In this document: one piece after another, positions 30,818 to 42,900 of the stretch
Layout of the letters: each line of letters opens with the position of its first letter
Numbering within the stretch: the stretch's first letter is position 1
From: Acanthochromis polyacanthus
Lineage: Eukaryota > Chordata > Actinopteri > Pomacentridae
Assembly: GCF_021347895.1 (NCBI RefSeq)
Contig: NC_067117.1
Span: forward strand, 413,742 to 477,741
DNA length: 64,000 bases
Direction of reading: 5' to 3'
Notes under the pieces: model-generated
What the model was told of the DNA's origin: nothing
Seen by the model: the letters and a program-made list of their open reading frames with translations, nothing else
The model's database searches: none
Translations under genes and position numbers: made by a program

Positions 30818-33800
30818 ATGAGCACCAAACAGGTGACCTGCAGGTGAGTCCGTCTGCCGCCCACCTGTCCGTCTGTCTCCCGCTCTGACCGCTGTCTGTG
30901 GTCGCTGCGGACGCGTTAGCTTCGTGCTAATGTTTTTAGCCGTTAGCCGTTAGCTCACCTGGTTCAGCCCGCAGCAGGGCTGGACTAGAGGATGGGAACC
31001 CGGGACTGAGCTGTGATCTGCTGAAGCGTCACCCGGTTAATCGATTAAACGGTGAGATCTGAAACGGTCATTAATGTTCAGGAGGTTAAATCAGTGTTTC
31101 TGGTTGGCTCCCGTCTGACCGGAAGTTCAAACGGTCCTCAGTAACAAGTTAAAGGTCGAAACGATTCGAACTCAGCGAAAGTATTTTGTTTTGTGGTGGT
31201 TCTGGTGTTAAATGAAATCTGTTTAGACACGAAGACGTTCATTGTGATATTCCTCAAACTTAGCCTAGCCTTACAGCGAACTAACCAGTAAAAGTCTGAC
31301 TGGCTAGTTAGCCTCACAGCTAACTAACCAGTAAAAATCTGACTTGCTTGTTAGCATCACAGCTAACTAACCAACAACAGTCTGACTGACTAGTTAGCAT
31401 CACAGCTGACTAACCAGTAAAAAACTGACCGGCTTGTTAGCATCACAGCTAACTAACCAGTAAAAATCTGACCGGCTAGTTAGGATCACAGCTAACTAAC
31501 CAACGACAGTCTGACCGGCTAGTTAGCATCACAGCTACCTAACCAATAACAATCTGACCACCTGCTACCTCATAGCTATCTGACCAATAGTGGACCAGCT
31601 CTGTCTAGTCCTGCCCCCTGCTTCCAGGTGAGCCAATCAGAATGAGCCTCTCAGTCCAGCAGGTTTATCTACTTCCTGCTTCTGCTAAACTCTGAAACAT
31701 TTAGAAACTCACCAGATGTTCTGCTGTTAGCGTAAATGCAACAGTCTTCATGCACAGAGAACACTCAGGTTACTGATGGTCACCACAACTATAGAAGGAT
31801 CCTTAGAGTTAGCATGTTGTAGGCTAATGTGGCTAATTAGCTACAACTTTAGGAGGATCACTTGAGTTAGACCATCATGTGACTAATGTAGCTAACATTA
31901 GCCACAACAAACAAAAAATCCTTAATGTTAGTGCACTGTACAGCTAATGTGGCAAACCTTAGCTTTGATGCTCAGATCTCTGTATAAACCCTACCACTGA
32001 GGGACATTCAGAGATGTTCAACTTTAATTTAAATCAGGACCGGGTGGGTTACTGTGTTTTCATGTTAGCATCTGTTAGTTTCTCTCCTGCTCGCTGTGCT
32101 CATTAAACTACACTTTTATCCAGCTGAACTACAGTAAAGCTGCTCTCCTTTCTGGATGTTTCTGTTGTCAAACAGCAAAACGAGAATGAAACAGAGAAAC
32201 TCATCCAGACGACATGCTAACATGCTAACCAGCAGTAGCTTCATTTTAAATACTGATTTTATAATGTCGTCAGACAAACACAGCAGTTACAAACATTCAC
32301 AGAGATTTACTGGAAAATGATCCTCAGAGAAGTTAGATGATAGAAAGTCTCATTCATTTGCCAATCACAGACAGAGAGAGTCTTTTTCCTGAAGTGGTGG
32401 GGCCAACAGCAGCTCATTTAAAGCTACAGACACTGAAACGGTTTAGAATAAAATCAGCATTATAGTCTGGAGAAATAAACCATCTCTGACTGAAACATTC
32501 TGAGAACATCACAGACTTTATTCGTTTGACGGGAACAGAAACAACGTGGAACTTCAACTGATTTTCAGGAGGTTAGAGCAATCTTTGAATAAAGTTGTTC
32601 CTCGGACTGAGGGTGGTTCAAGGTTACCTGAAGATGTTTCCTTCAGGAGTTTCAAGGAATCACTAAAATATGAAAGACCTGAACTGCCAGGCAATCACAG
32701 AGCAGTTTCTAATCCAATGCCAATGTGATGGTTGGAAGGTGCTGATGTCACTTCCTGTGTTCCAGGTATTTCCTCCATGGTGTCTGCAGAGAGGGAAGCC
32801 GCTGTCTGTTCTCTCACGACCCGAGTAGCAGCAAACCCTCCACCATCTGCAAGTTCTACCAGAGAGGAGTCTGCGCCTATGGAGAGCGCTGCAGGTAACT
32901 AACTGACAGGGGACTGTAACTGACAGGTGACTAACCGACAGGTGACTGTGACTAACCGACAGGTGACTAACCGACAGGTGACTGTGACTAACCGACAGGT
33001 GACTAACCGACAGGTGACTGTGACTAACCGGCAGGTGACTAACCGACAGGTGACTGTGACTAACCGACAGGTGACTAACCGACAGGTGACTGTAACCGAC
33101 AGGTGACTATTACTGACAGGTGACTGTAACCAACAGGCGACTGACAGGTGACTGTAACTGACAGGTGACTGTGACTGTAACCGACAGGTGACTGTAACCG
33201 ACAGGTGACTGTAACCAACAGGTGACTGTGACTGTAACCGACAGGTGACTGTGACTAACCGACAGGTGACTGTGACTAACCGACAGGTGACTAGCCAACA
33301 AGTAACTAACCGACAAAGGAATCTAAGCGACAGGTGTCAAACCGACAGGTGACTGTAACTTACAGGTGACTGTAACTGATAGGTGACTAACCAACAAGTA
33401 ACTAACCGACAGGTGACTGTAACCGACAGGTGACTGTAACCGACAGGTGACTGTAACCGACAGGTGACTAACCGACAGGTGACTGTAACCGACAGGTGAC
33501 TAACCGAGAAGTAACTAACCGACAGGTGACTGTAGCCAACAAGTAACTAACCGACAAGGGAATGTAAGCGACGGGTGTCTGACAGTTGACTAACCGACAG
33601 GTGAAAGTAACTGACAGTTTACTAGATAGATAGATAGATTAAACCTTTATTAATCCCACCGCCGGGAAATTTACAACCGACAGGTGACTGTAACCGACAG
33701 ATAAATGCACCTGACGAGTAACTGCACCTGACAGGTGACCCTGAATCGGACAGGTGAGGAGGTAACCCCTGCATATATCAGAATCAGAATCACTTTATTC

Positions 33801-36800
33801 ATCCCCGAAGGGAAATTCAGTTGTCAGGGTTCTTATCCGTTTAATTTTGAATTGAATAGCCTGACTGCTGATGGCAAGAAAGATTTCCGTCCGATTGCCG
33901 TCCACTGATGTTTCGTTCTTCATTGAGGCAGATGTGAAGTGGATGATCCATGTTTGTCAGAATGGCCTCCATCTTGCTCAGTGCCCGTCTCTCCACTTCA
34001 TCCTCCAATGTGTTCAATTCGATTCCAACCACAGAGCAGCTTTTTTAATCAGTTTGTTCAGACGCCTTGCATCCTTCTGTTTTATGCTGCCTCCCCAGCA
34101 GACTGCAGCATAAAACAGGACACCTGCTACCACAGACTGATAAAACATCTGCAGCATCTTACTGCAGATGTCTAAAGATCGAAGTCTTCTGAGGCTATAA
34201 AGTCGGCTCTGGCCCTTTTTGTAGATGAAGTCTACGTTTGTAGACCAATCCAACTTATTATCAAGGTGGACACCTAAATATTTATATGATGATCACCATC
34301 CCGATGTCCACGAGTGTTCACTGGCTGAAGAGGGGGTTTGGATCTGCAGAAATCTATGATCATTTCCTTTGTCTTTGAGGCGTTGAGTAGCAGCAGTTTT
34401 TATGACTCCAGTCACTGAAGGCACTTATCAGATCTCTGTATTCAGCTTCATGTCCATTTCTGATACATGCCACCATAGCAGTGTCATCAGAGTATTTCTG
34501 AATGTGACAGGACTCAGTGCTGTATTTGAAGTCAGATGTATACAGAGTGAACAGGAATGGAGCCAAGACTGTTCCTTGTGGAGCCCCAGTACTACTCATT
34601 AATGTTCCAGAAACACAGTTCCCCAGCCTGACAAACTGTGGCCTTCCTGTCAGGTAATCTGTGATCCATGAAACACAGGAAGGATCCACTCTCATCTCTG
34701 TGAGCTTGTCTTTGAGTATGGTGGGTTGGATGGAGTTGAATGCGTTTGAAAAATCAAAGAACATGATTCTCACATAAACTCCAGGTTCCTCCAGATGAGA
34801 CAGGGCACGGTGAAGCATGAAGAGGATGGCATCATCCACTCCAATGTGTTCTTTGTATGCAAACTGCAAGGAATCGAGTTTGTCTTTGACCTCAAGCCTC
34901 AGGAGACGTAAAACCAGCCGCTCCAGAGTTTTCATGATGTGTGAGGTCAGAGCAACAGGTCTGTAGTCATTTAGTTCAGCCGGACATTTGATTTTTGGTA
35001 CCGGTACAATAGATGACACTCACCAGGTAAAGCCTTTGCATCACTGCGACCTTGGAGCTAAGTAGCTTGTTGCGCGTGCTCAGGTGAGTGTGATCTGTCT
35101 GCAGGTACGATCACATCAGACCTTCGTTCAGAGCAGGAGGGGGAGGAGCTTCAGAGGATGCTGCAGGTGGAGGTGGAGCCGGAGGCAGAGTTGTTAGGGG
35201 CGGAGTCAGGAAGGTGGTTCTGAGAGACAGAGGTGAGGAACACTTAGCTGTGTCATTGCACATCCAACAAACGTTCAACAAGCATCCAACAAATGTCCAA
35301 CAAACATTCAACAAATGTCAAGCAAACATCCAACAAACGTCCACCAAACGTTCAACAAGCATCTAACAAACGTCCACCTAACATCCAACATCCAACAAAC
35401 ATCCAACAAACATCCAACAAACATCCAACAAACATCCAACTAACATCTAAAAAACATCTAAAAAACATCCAACAAACATCCAACTAACATCCAACTAACA
35501 TCCAACTAACATTTAACAAACATCTAAAAAACATCCAACAAACATTCAACAAACGTCCAAACATCCTTCATGTGAGGCCTGCTCTCAGTCTGGTTGGTTT
35601 GTCCTGGCTCATGGAACTGTGAGTCTGGGTGACTAGAACCATGACCCAGTGAGAACCCCTACCTCTGTCTGTAGTCAGGACATTTACAGTCCTTCAGAGG
35701 GCGACTCGGTCCAACCCCTACCTCTGTCTGTCTGTAGTTCTGGGTTCCGATGGGGTGTTAGGGGGTCCGGTCGATGCCGTGGGGTCAGAGGTCGCAGCGG
35801 CGGCTCCACAATCATATGTGGATGCCATCAGGACGGGCCTGGACGCTGCAACACCAGAAGCAGGTCGGTACTGTCTCCATCTAGAACAGCTCACCTCCAC
35901 TTTACCTGTCTTACTCCGCTCACCTGTGCTCTTTGTAGCTCCTCCATCGGTGGGCAGGGCTTATCAGGACCTCCCCCAGCTGTGTCCGTATGCGGCTGCC
36001 GGACACTGTTACTATGATGACAGCTGTCCATATCTCCATGGCGACCTGTGTGAGGTGTGCGGACTACGCGTGCTCCACCCCCACGACCCTGAGCAGAGGA
36101 GGATGCACGAGAAGGTGTGCACGTGACTCATCTTAGTGGTCAGAACATCCTGGAGAAGGACTCAGATGTCCTCTGTCTGTAGGACTCATTTAGGAGAGTC
36201 AGCAGGTCCAACAGGTGTCCCTCTGTCTCCAGGTGTGTCTGCTGGCCTTCGAGGCCGACATGGAAAAGGCATTTGCTGCTCAGCTCAGCCAGGATAAGGT
36301 GAGTTTCTTCAGCCTCCTGTGTAGTTGCCGTAGTGACGGTGAAGCTGACCGCTGTTGCTGTTCAGGTGTGTTCCATCTGCATGGAGGTGGTGGTGCAGAA
36401 GGCCAACCCGTCTGACCGCAGGTTCGGCATCCTGTCCTCCTGCTGCCACACCTTCTGTCTGGCCTGCATCCGACAGTGGCGCTGTACCAGGAACTTCTGC
36501 AACAAGATCATCAAGTAAGTCCAACACAGGTGAGGACAGTCTGACAGGACAGGTGAGGACAGTCTGACAGGACAGGTGAGGACAGTCTGACAGGACAGGT
36601 GAGGACAGTCTGACAGGACAGGTGAGGACAGTCTGACAGGACAGGTGAGGACAGTCTGACAGGACAGGTGAGGACAGCGTGTCTGACTGTCTCTGTGTCT
36701 CAGGTCGTGTCCAGAGTGTCGGGTTGTCTCTGAGTTCGTCATCCCGTCGGTGTACTGGGTGGAGGACCAGGAGGAGAAGGACCAGCTGATCGACCTGTTC

Positions 36801-37780
36801 AAGTGTGGAGTCAGGTGAGACCTCTGAAGGACAGGGGATGTCAAGATGTCACTGCTGCACTGAATGATGAACAGATACAGTGTCCTTTGAATGTTCTCTA
36901 GGTGTTCTCTGAGTGTTCTCTGAGCGTCCTCTGAATGTTCTCAGAATATTCTCTAGGCGTCCTCTGAATGTTCTCTGAGTGTTCTCAGGTTTGTGAAACA
37001 TCTCAGTCATAATCTGAGAGGAAACAGGTTTTCCTCAGAACATAATTCCGTCGCAGGTCCATAAAGGAACTTCATCAGAGGGGAGAGAAGGTAGCCAGTG
37101 TAGAAGTACCAATGGTTCTGCTACGTTACACTTGTACTGAGTGGAACCTCATTGTTCTGTCTCTTCAGTAAAAAGGCCTGTAAGTACTTCGATCAGGGTC
37201 GGGGTTCGTGTCCGTTCGGAGGAAAGTGTCTGTACCTTCACGCCTTCCCAGACGGAACCAGAGCAGAGCCCGACAAGCCGCGGAAACAGCTGAGCTCAGA
37301 GGGGAACGTCCGGGTAAGAACCTGAATCTGATCGGTAGCTGTAGTCCATCAGCTGGGGTTTGTAGTTTAGGAGCTGTAGTCCATCAGCTGGGGTTTGTAG
37401 TTTAGGAGCTGTAGTCCATCAGCTGGGGTTTGTAGTTTAGGAGCTGTAGTCCATCAGCTGGGGTTTGTAGTTTAGGAGCTGTAGTCCATCAGCTGGGGTT
37501 TGTAGTTTAGGAGCTGTAGTCCATCAGCTGGGGTTGGTAGTTTAGGAGCTGTAGTCCATCAGCTGGGGTTTGTAGTTTCCTGACCGTCTGTGTTCAGTTC
37601 ATGAACAGCGTCCGGCTTTGGGATTTCATCGAGGAGCGTGAGCAGCGGTCGGTCCCACCCCTGCCATCCCTCGATGATGACATCACGGAGCTCCGGGAGC
37701 TCTTCATGCAGATGTCGGCGCCAAGCCACGACGACACTGAGACTCCGCCCACTGAGGCTCCGCCCACCGCTGACCAGTAG
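30818..37780 (+). CDS. mkrn2: Makorin-2, RING-type E3 ubiquitin ligase
   Basis: Ten exons with consistent phases: 30818-30843, 32766-32894, 35105-35232, 35738-35863, 35939-36114, 36233-36298, 36366-36514, 36704-36814, 37169-37313 and 37598-37780. They total 1239 nt, 412 aa, close to the usual makorin-2 length. Order: two CCCH fingers ([38 protein letters not shown]), a Gly-rich spacer, a third CCCH ([19 protein letters not shown]), the makorin Cys-His motif ([13 protein letters not shown]), a C3HC4 RING ([23 protein letters not shown]) and a last CCCH ([21 protein letters not shown]). All metal ligands are present. Makorins are RNA-binding E3 ligases that transfer ubiquitin from an E2. The gene looks functional. 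Donor of exon 4 is GTCGGT, weaker than the others. Introns 2, 3, 7 and 9 carry minisatellites; intron 2 also holds a LINE. Confidence 0.93.
31268..31570. repeat. Minisatellite in mkrn2 intron 1 (about 44-bp unit)
   Basis: About seven imperfect copies of a unit containing TAGCATCACAGCTAACTAAC and CAGTAAAAATCTGACCGGC. The remainder of intron 1 (31570-32765) shows nothing I can name. Confidence 0.85.
32900..33610. repeat. Minisatellite in mkrn2 intron 2 (AACCGACAGGTGACTGT-type)
   Basis: Roughly 40 degenerate units of 15-21 bp starting only a few bases after the exon 2 donor. Each unit contains CAGGTGACT, close to a splice-donor consensus. Confidence 0.9.
33624..33672 (-). repeat. TAGA microsatellite with LINE 3'-end-like tail
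   Basis: TAGATAGATAGATAGATT followed by AAACCTTTATTAATCCCACC, which on the minus strand resembles a Rex1-type 3' end with AATAAA. A very short insertion. Confidence 0.45.
33774..35025 (-). mobile_element. Rex1/Babar-like LINE in mkrn2 intron 2, 5'-truncated
   Basis: Minus-strand RT from about 35019: [40 protein letters not shown] (motif A), [20 protein letters not shown], and [10 protein letters not shown] where most relatives have F/YADD. The frame is then lost near 34360 and resumes at 34253 ([40 protein letters not shown]). The 3' end at about 33774-33820 contains ATCACTTTATTCATCCCCGA in the plus orientation. The 5' truncation near 35025 leaves it only about 80 bp upstream of mkrn2 exon 3. 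Confidence 0.85.
35262..35570. repeat. Minisatellite in mkrn2 intron 3 (CATCCAACAAA unit)
   Basis: Degenerate 11-12 bp units of AACAAACATCC, about 25 copies. Confidence 0.88.
36529..36676. repeat. 23-bp minisatellite in mkrn2 intron 7
   Basis: About seven near-identical copies of a unit containing GACAGGACAGGTGAGGACAG. Each copy has a CAGGTGAG splice-donor match. Confidence 0.92.
37337..37578. repeat. 34-bp minisatellite in mkrn2 intron 9
   Basis: Seven almost identical copies of a unit containing GCTGTAGTCCATCAGCTGGG and TTTGTAGTTTAGGA. Confidence 0.93.
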
Positions 37781-37887
37781 AGGCCGTGTTAAAACCGCAT
37801 TCCATCATGTGATCTGTCGTGTAGAACCATCCTGTCCACGGTGACGGACTCCAGATGTGTTGACTTTATTTATTGTGTCTGATCTGT

Positions 37888-37893
37888 AATAAA
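37888..37893 (+). terminator. mkrn2 polyadenylation signal
   Basis: AATAAA 108 bases after the mkrn2 stop codon, with a GT-rich stretch (CAATCAGTGTTTGTTTGG) about 30 bp downstream. Confidence 0.65.
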
Positions 37894-37919
37894 ACACAGA
37901 TACTGTCTGCCCTCTGGAC

Positions 37920-39300
37920 TCATCAATCAGTGTTTGTTTGGAGCCCAGAACCATTTCAGAGAAAATCAGCTGTTCAGGTGCTCTGCTGGACCCACATCCA
38001 ATCAGAAGTCTCACATGAGTAGTGACATCACAGCAATTTAAACCAATGAGGTTAGAGATCTCTGCAGCTGTGAGATCTGATGGTTCTCGGTTCTACAGAG
38101 AGGTGGTTTAATTCCTGACATGAAATATTAAACAGCTGCTCTCAGATCTGCTGCTCCAGAGGCTCTAATGAAACCAACAGGGAGTCAGGAGAGGAACCTT
38201 CACAGAACTCTGAGGGTTCTTCACATCCAACAGATGGTCCGACCAGCTTCATCACAGCTGACAGGAAGTTAGATCCAGACTGGAAGTAAATCACACTTTC
38301 ATAATAAGTTCACAGATGTTTCTACAAACATCAGAATGATCCACCTGGAGTTAGTTTCAAGATCTTTGGTTCCTCTTCAGTTAATTCTGGTAGAACGTGT
38401 GTTTCAGTGTTTCTACAGTTTATCCACAGTGACGAACGTCTGAGAGCAGATCCAACACTAAAGGTTCATCCTGCAGAACCCAGCTGGACACTAGTCTTCA
38501 TGAAGGATTCATTTCTGTTCCACTGAGAAGTAATCTGATTACTGTGAGGGGTTGCTGTTTTGAACCATGAAGTGATCTCATCAGTAGAACCTGTGAATGT
38601 TCCTCCTTTAGTTTGTCTTTGTTGCTTTTATGTCTGAAATAGTTTCACTGTTTGAACTGATGATGACCCAAAGAATCAACAAACTGTATTTTAAACTCTG
38701 TGGAAACATTAAAGAAACTCACTTTAAATTCATCCATCACTTCTATTATTTATGAATAAATGGTCTGTTTCTGGCAGTGATTCAGGATGTAGAACCCTAA
38801 CCCTGACCCCGAGCAGCAGAACCCTGATGCTCAGCTGAGATCAACACCTATAAACACAGACAACAGCTGATGTAACGTCACCACCTACAGGCTGAACAAG
38901 TAACACACCTGAACACAACCCACAAACAGCAGCACCGCGGTTCTGCTAGGAACAGTTCTGAAGCCTCAAATCAGATAAATACTCTGAGAGTTAACGGACC
39001 GATGCTATCAGAGAGATTACTGAAATAATTCTGACAGTCTGTCTCAATATGCACCCTGAGCTGCTTTAGTTGAGCTCTAATTTTTATTATCAGAAACGCC
39101 AACGTGACGAATCCACCTCCAGAACTAGTTCCATGGTGCTGACATGTTGGAGAGGATTTCTGTTTGTATCACTTTAATCAGTCAACAGATTCATAGAAGA
39201 TTCATGATTTATGGACAAACACAACAAAGTCTGAAAAAACCTTCAGAAGATCAAATAAAACTGGACGTTTGGTGGATGAAGGTTAATGGTGGAGATAATG
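37920..39300. other. Intergenic stretch without recognisable features
   Basis: Between mkrn2 and the fam107-like gene. I find no convincing exon, transposon or RNA gene here on either strand; the open frames are short and repeat no known motif. Confidence 0.5.
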
Positions 39301-39305
39301 GCTGA

Positions 39306-39483
39306 AACTGCCAGTTGATGGATGATTTAAGGTGGTACGGGTGGTGAAACTGTCAGGTGAGGGATGATTTAAGGTGGTACGGGTGGTGAAACTGTCAGGT
39401 GATGGATGATTTAAGGTGGTACGGGTGGTGAAACTGTCAGGTGAGGGATGATTTAAGGTGGTACGGGTGGTGAAACTGTCAGG
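39306..39483. repeat. 42-bp minisatellite upstream of the fam107-like gene
   Basis: Four copies of a unit containing ATTTAAGGTGGTACGGGTGG and TGAAACTGTCAGGTGAGGGA. Confidence 0.93.
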
Positions 39484-39982
39484 TGAGGCCTTTATTATAC
39501 GTGGCTGTTAAATGTTGGAGTTCAGAGAAGCTGTTTCTGTTAAAAAATATGTTTTCTTAAACCGTTGACTTTCTCATCTGGATCTGTCCAGAGATAATTA
39601 TTCTTGTAATTATTCTATAATTCTAATATAAGAACAATAATTCTGTGTTCCTGTTTTATTGTTCTACAGAGAACCTCGTGAACTCTGATTACTAGAACTC
39701 CTTCATGGTTCCTGGTTCTTGTTCTCAGAGGGTTTAAGGTCCAGGCTTCATTTCTCTCCTGTCAAGTCCAATTAGATTAATCTGGTGGGATCACCTGAGC
39801 AGGTGGCAGCAGAGAGTCAGACAGTAACAGGTGGCAGGACTCCTCCTCCTCGTCCTCCTCGTCCTCCTCCTCCTTTTCTTCACTCTGCTGTGATGAAGCC
39901 GACCAGCCGGACTCCCAGCCTGGTGGGCTAACGGATCCCAGTGACCGGACTGTCAGGAAGCTGCTGCATCTAACTGGGAACA

Positions 39983-42900
39983 ATGGGAGCTGCTTATGGG
40001 AAGAAGGTGAGTCCGTTCAGATCTGAAGAGTGTCGACTGGTTTAGTCTCTGTTTCTTCTGTTAAAGAGCCCAACTGACTCCAGCTGCCTTTAAAATAGAA
40101 GTTCACGTATTGAAGGCGAACAAGGTTAAATAGTCTGAGATGTTCAGGGGCTGGTGTGGAGGTAAAGAGAGTCAGTAAAGCTTTTGGAGAGTCTTTAAGT
40201 CAAAGCGACAGCATCAGAACATGAACCTAAATGAAACTCTGGATTAGTGTTATTATTATTCACTGATCAGTCGGACAGAGGAAAGAACTTCATGTGGTTT
40301 CTAAAGACGATCTTCTGTTTTTATAAACCGACAATCAGAATCGTTAGCAAGTTCAGACGTTAAAATAACCTCAAAGAAATATAACTTCAGATTCACAGAT
40401 CAGTGCTTTAAACTGCAAGTGGTGATTATGTCCCTGTTTCTACATCAATAGATCAGCTGTTTGAGTCATAGAGTCTTGGTGGCCTCCCTCTCTAGTCTCT
40501 CAGGTCTTCAGGACGTCCTGCTCTCGTCAGATGTATTCATGTTCCATCTTCCTTCCATCTCTTCATGATGGATTTTACTGGACTCCAGGAGATCTTCAGG
40601 ACTTTTAAATGTTCTTGTATCGTCCTGACTGATGCTCGTCAACAACCTTTCCTCAGAGTTTCTTGGTTCTTTACTCTTCATGGTGTAGTTCTATCCAGGA
40701 GTTCTGATCCAGCAGAGACTGGACCTTCCAGATCCAGGAGTCTTTATCGTCCAATCACTGACCTCAGATCATCCATTACTGACTTCAAGAACCTGCTGAG
40801 TTCCATCAGAGTCTTTAAAGAGGCTGAATCCTGATGCACTCTTTATTTCACAGTGTATTTTTAATTCATTGATATTATTTTGTAGAAATCTGCTTTTATT
40901 TTGACCCTGATTTAAAGTTGTAAAGCAGTAGAAGAGGAGAACTCTGAGGTGGAACCTTGAGTAGAACCTTCAGCAGATGGTCTGAATAGCGGTGGACAGT
41001 GGAGGTCAGTTTGTGCTGCTGCTCTGATGCAGCAGAGCTCAGAGGAATGTGATTCTCAAACAGCCTCAGAGTTTCTGGTGAACCGGAGAAAAGCTGAACG
41101 CGGACAAATATTTCAGTTATGAAGCGACGCACCTGTTGAGGGCGTGTCTGTTGCCACGGCGACCAACAGCTGACAGGGTTCTGGATGGAGGAATCGAGTC
41201 GCATCGACTCATCGACCTATTTTTAGCCCAGTGTTTCCGTCAGCAGCAGCAGGTGGAGACGAGCTGGAAGCTCCGTCTGGGTCAGATCCACCTCCAGGAA
41301 CCAGAACTTCTCCACTCACTGCTGGTCCACCTTTGCAGATTTAAACCAGGAAATCTTCTGTTCCACCTGTGAGTCTCATTATCTGCACCTCATCTGAGCT
41401 CCAGATACCTTCAGCTGGTTTACAGAAAAGTCACTTTGAGCTTTAAACATCTGGACATCTGCAGCTACTCTGGACTCAGGTCGTCTCCTGAAGGTTCACC
41501 TGCTTCAGTAACTTGGATATGAAGCCATCAAACCGTCAGAAACAAGAATGAACCCTGAGTTCAGAGTGGAAGCTGGACGTCAGTAATCTGGTGATACATC
41601 CAACCACAGATCAGAACTATGTAGACTCTTTAATCTCCAACAGAACTGAACCTCAGATATCAGCCGTCATGGAGGAGATTCTCCACTTCCACTGTCAACT
41701 CAGACTTCCTGTTTCAGACAAAAGGACATTTAAGGAGTCATGTGACTTTTCTGCAGTAAATGGATCAATCATGGAACTGCTTCAGTCAGCAGGTTGTTCT
41801 AATGAGAACAATGAGGAATAGAAACATTAATGACAGTAAAAAAGTGCGACAGGAAGTGATGTCAGACAGGAACGCTGGTAGAATGTTGCATTTATTTAAC
41901 CGATCAATACAGCTGATTATTGATCACTGACAGTTGTGTGATGCTGTAACGCTTAATTCAGAGGTTTTAGGAATGTTCAGATCAGCAGGTTGGAGATGGA
42001 GCTCCTCAGCATTGGTTACCATGGAGATCTAGCTCTACAGCATTTTAAAGAGAACCACCTTCCTGACATTAAGAACCTAGACCTTCTACTCATCCTACCT
42101 CGTGACCCACTGATCTGTCTGACAGTTCAGCCCCAAGGTGACCAGTCACCTCCTGTCCACCAATCAGAGCTCAGCTCCTGGGAGGTCGTGACCTCACAGT
42201 GAGACAGCTGTCACCAATGAGAAGCAGCACATTATTTTTAACTGCTGTAGGTTAACTCTACTGGTTAATTGGTGCTAGTTAACTGATACTGGTTAACTCT
42301 GCTGGTTAACTGGTACAGATTAACTGGTTAAGGTTAACTGGTTCTGTCACAAGGTGTGGGTTTGGACTTGAGTGGAGAACCACGCTACAGAGGCGGAATA
42401 GAGGAGGAAAACGGGTTTATTGTAGGAGGGGGGAGTGAGTATGTTCAGGGGTGAGGGTCCAGAAGTGCAGCGGTTGCGGATGGAGGGTTCCGGCTGCGTA
42501 GGTGGGGGAAAGTCGGGGATCGGCGGCCGTGGAGGGCTGTGGAGGGGAGCAGAGTGCAGCGGCTGGAGGTTCCAGGAGGTTCACTGTGGTGGAGTTTGTG
42601 GAGGTCCGGCGGGTCAGAGGGGTGCCAGGAGGCGAGGAGGGGGGAGCCAAGGGAGGGGATCCAGAACGGTGGGGACGGAGAGGTTCAGAGATGGGGCAGA
42701 CAGGTTTCGGCGGGAACAGGAACCCGGACAGCTGGTCCTAGGCATGCAGAGGAAAATAGACGTTAGAAAGGTTCACAAAAACACAGCAGAGTCTAGAGTC
42801 AGCGAGAAGGTGACTGCCTGAATTGTTTAGTGCAACAATCTGGTGGAGAATGGATGAGTGAACCGGTCTTTTATTGCAGCAGCGGTGATTAGTGGAATGC

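Noticed and set aside
36061..36123. Stop codon right after exon 5 of mkrn2 (HEKVCT then stop)
   Set aside because: This is intron read-through; a GTGTGC donor at 36115 joins exon 6 in phase with [10 protein letters not shown], restoring the makorin order.
39777..39983. Minus-strand 68-codon frame upstream of the fam107-like start
   Set aside because: Glu-rich part is a TCC repeat; likely 5' untranslated or promoter sequence of the plus-strand gene.
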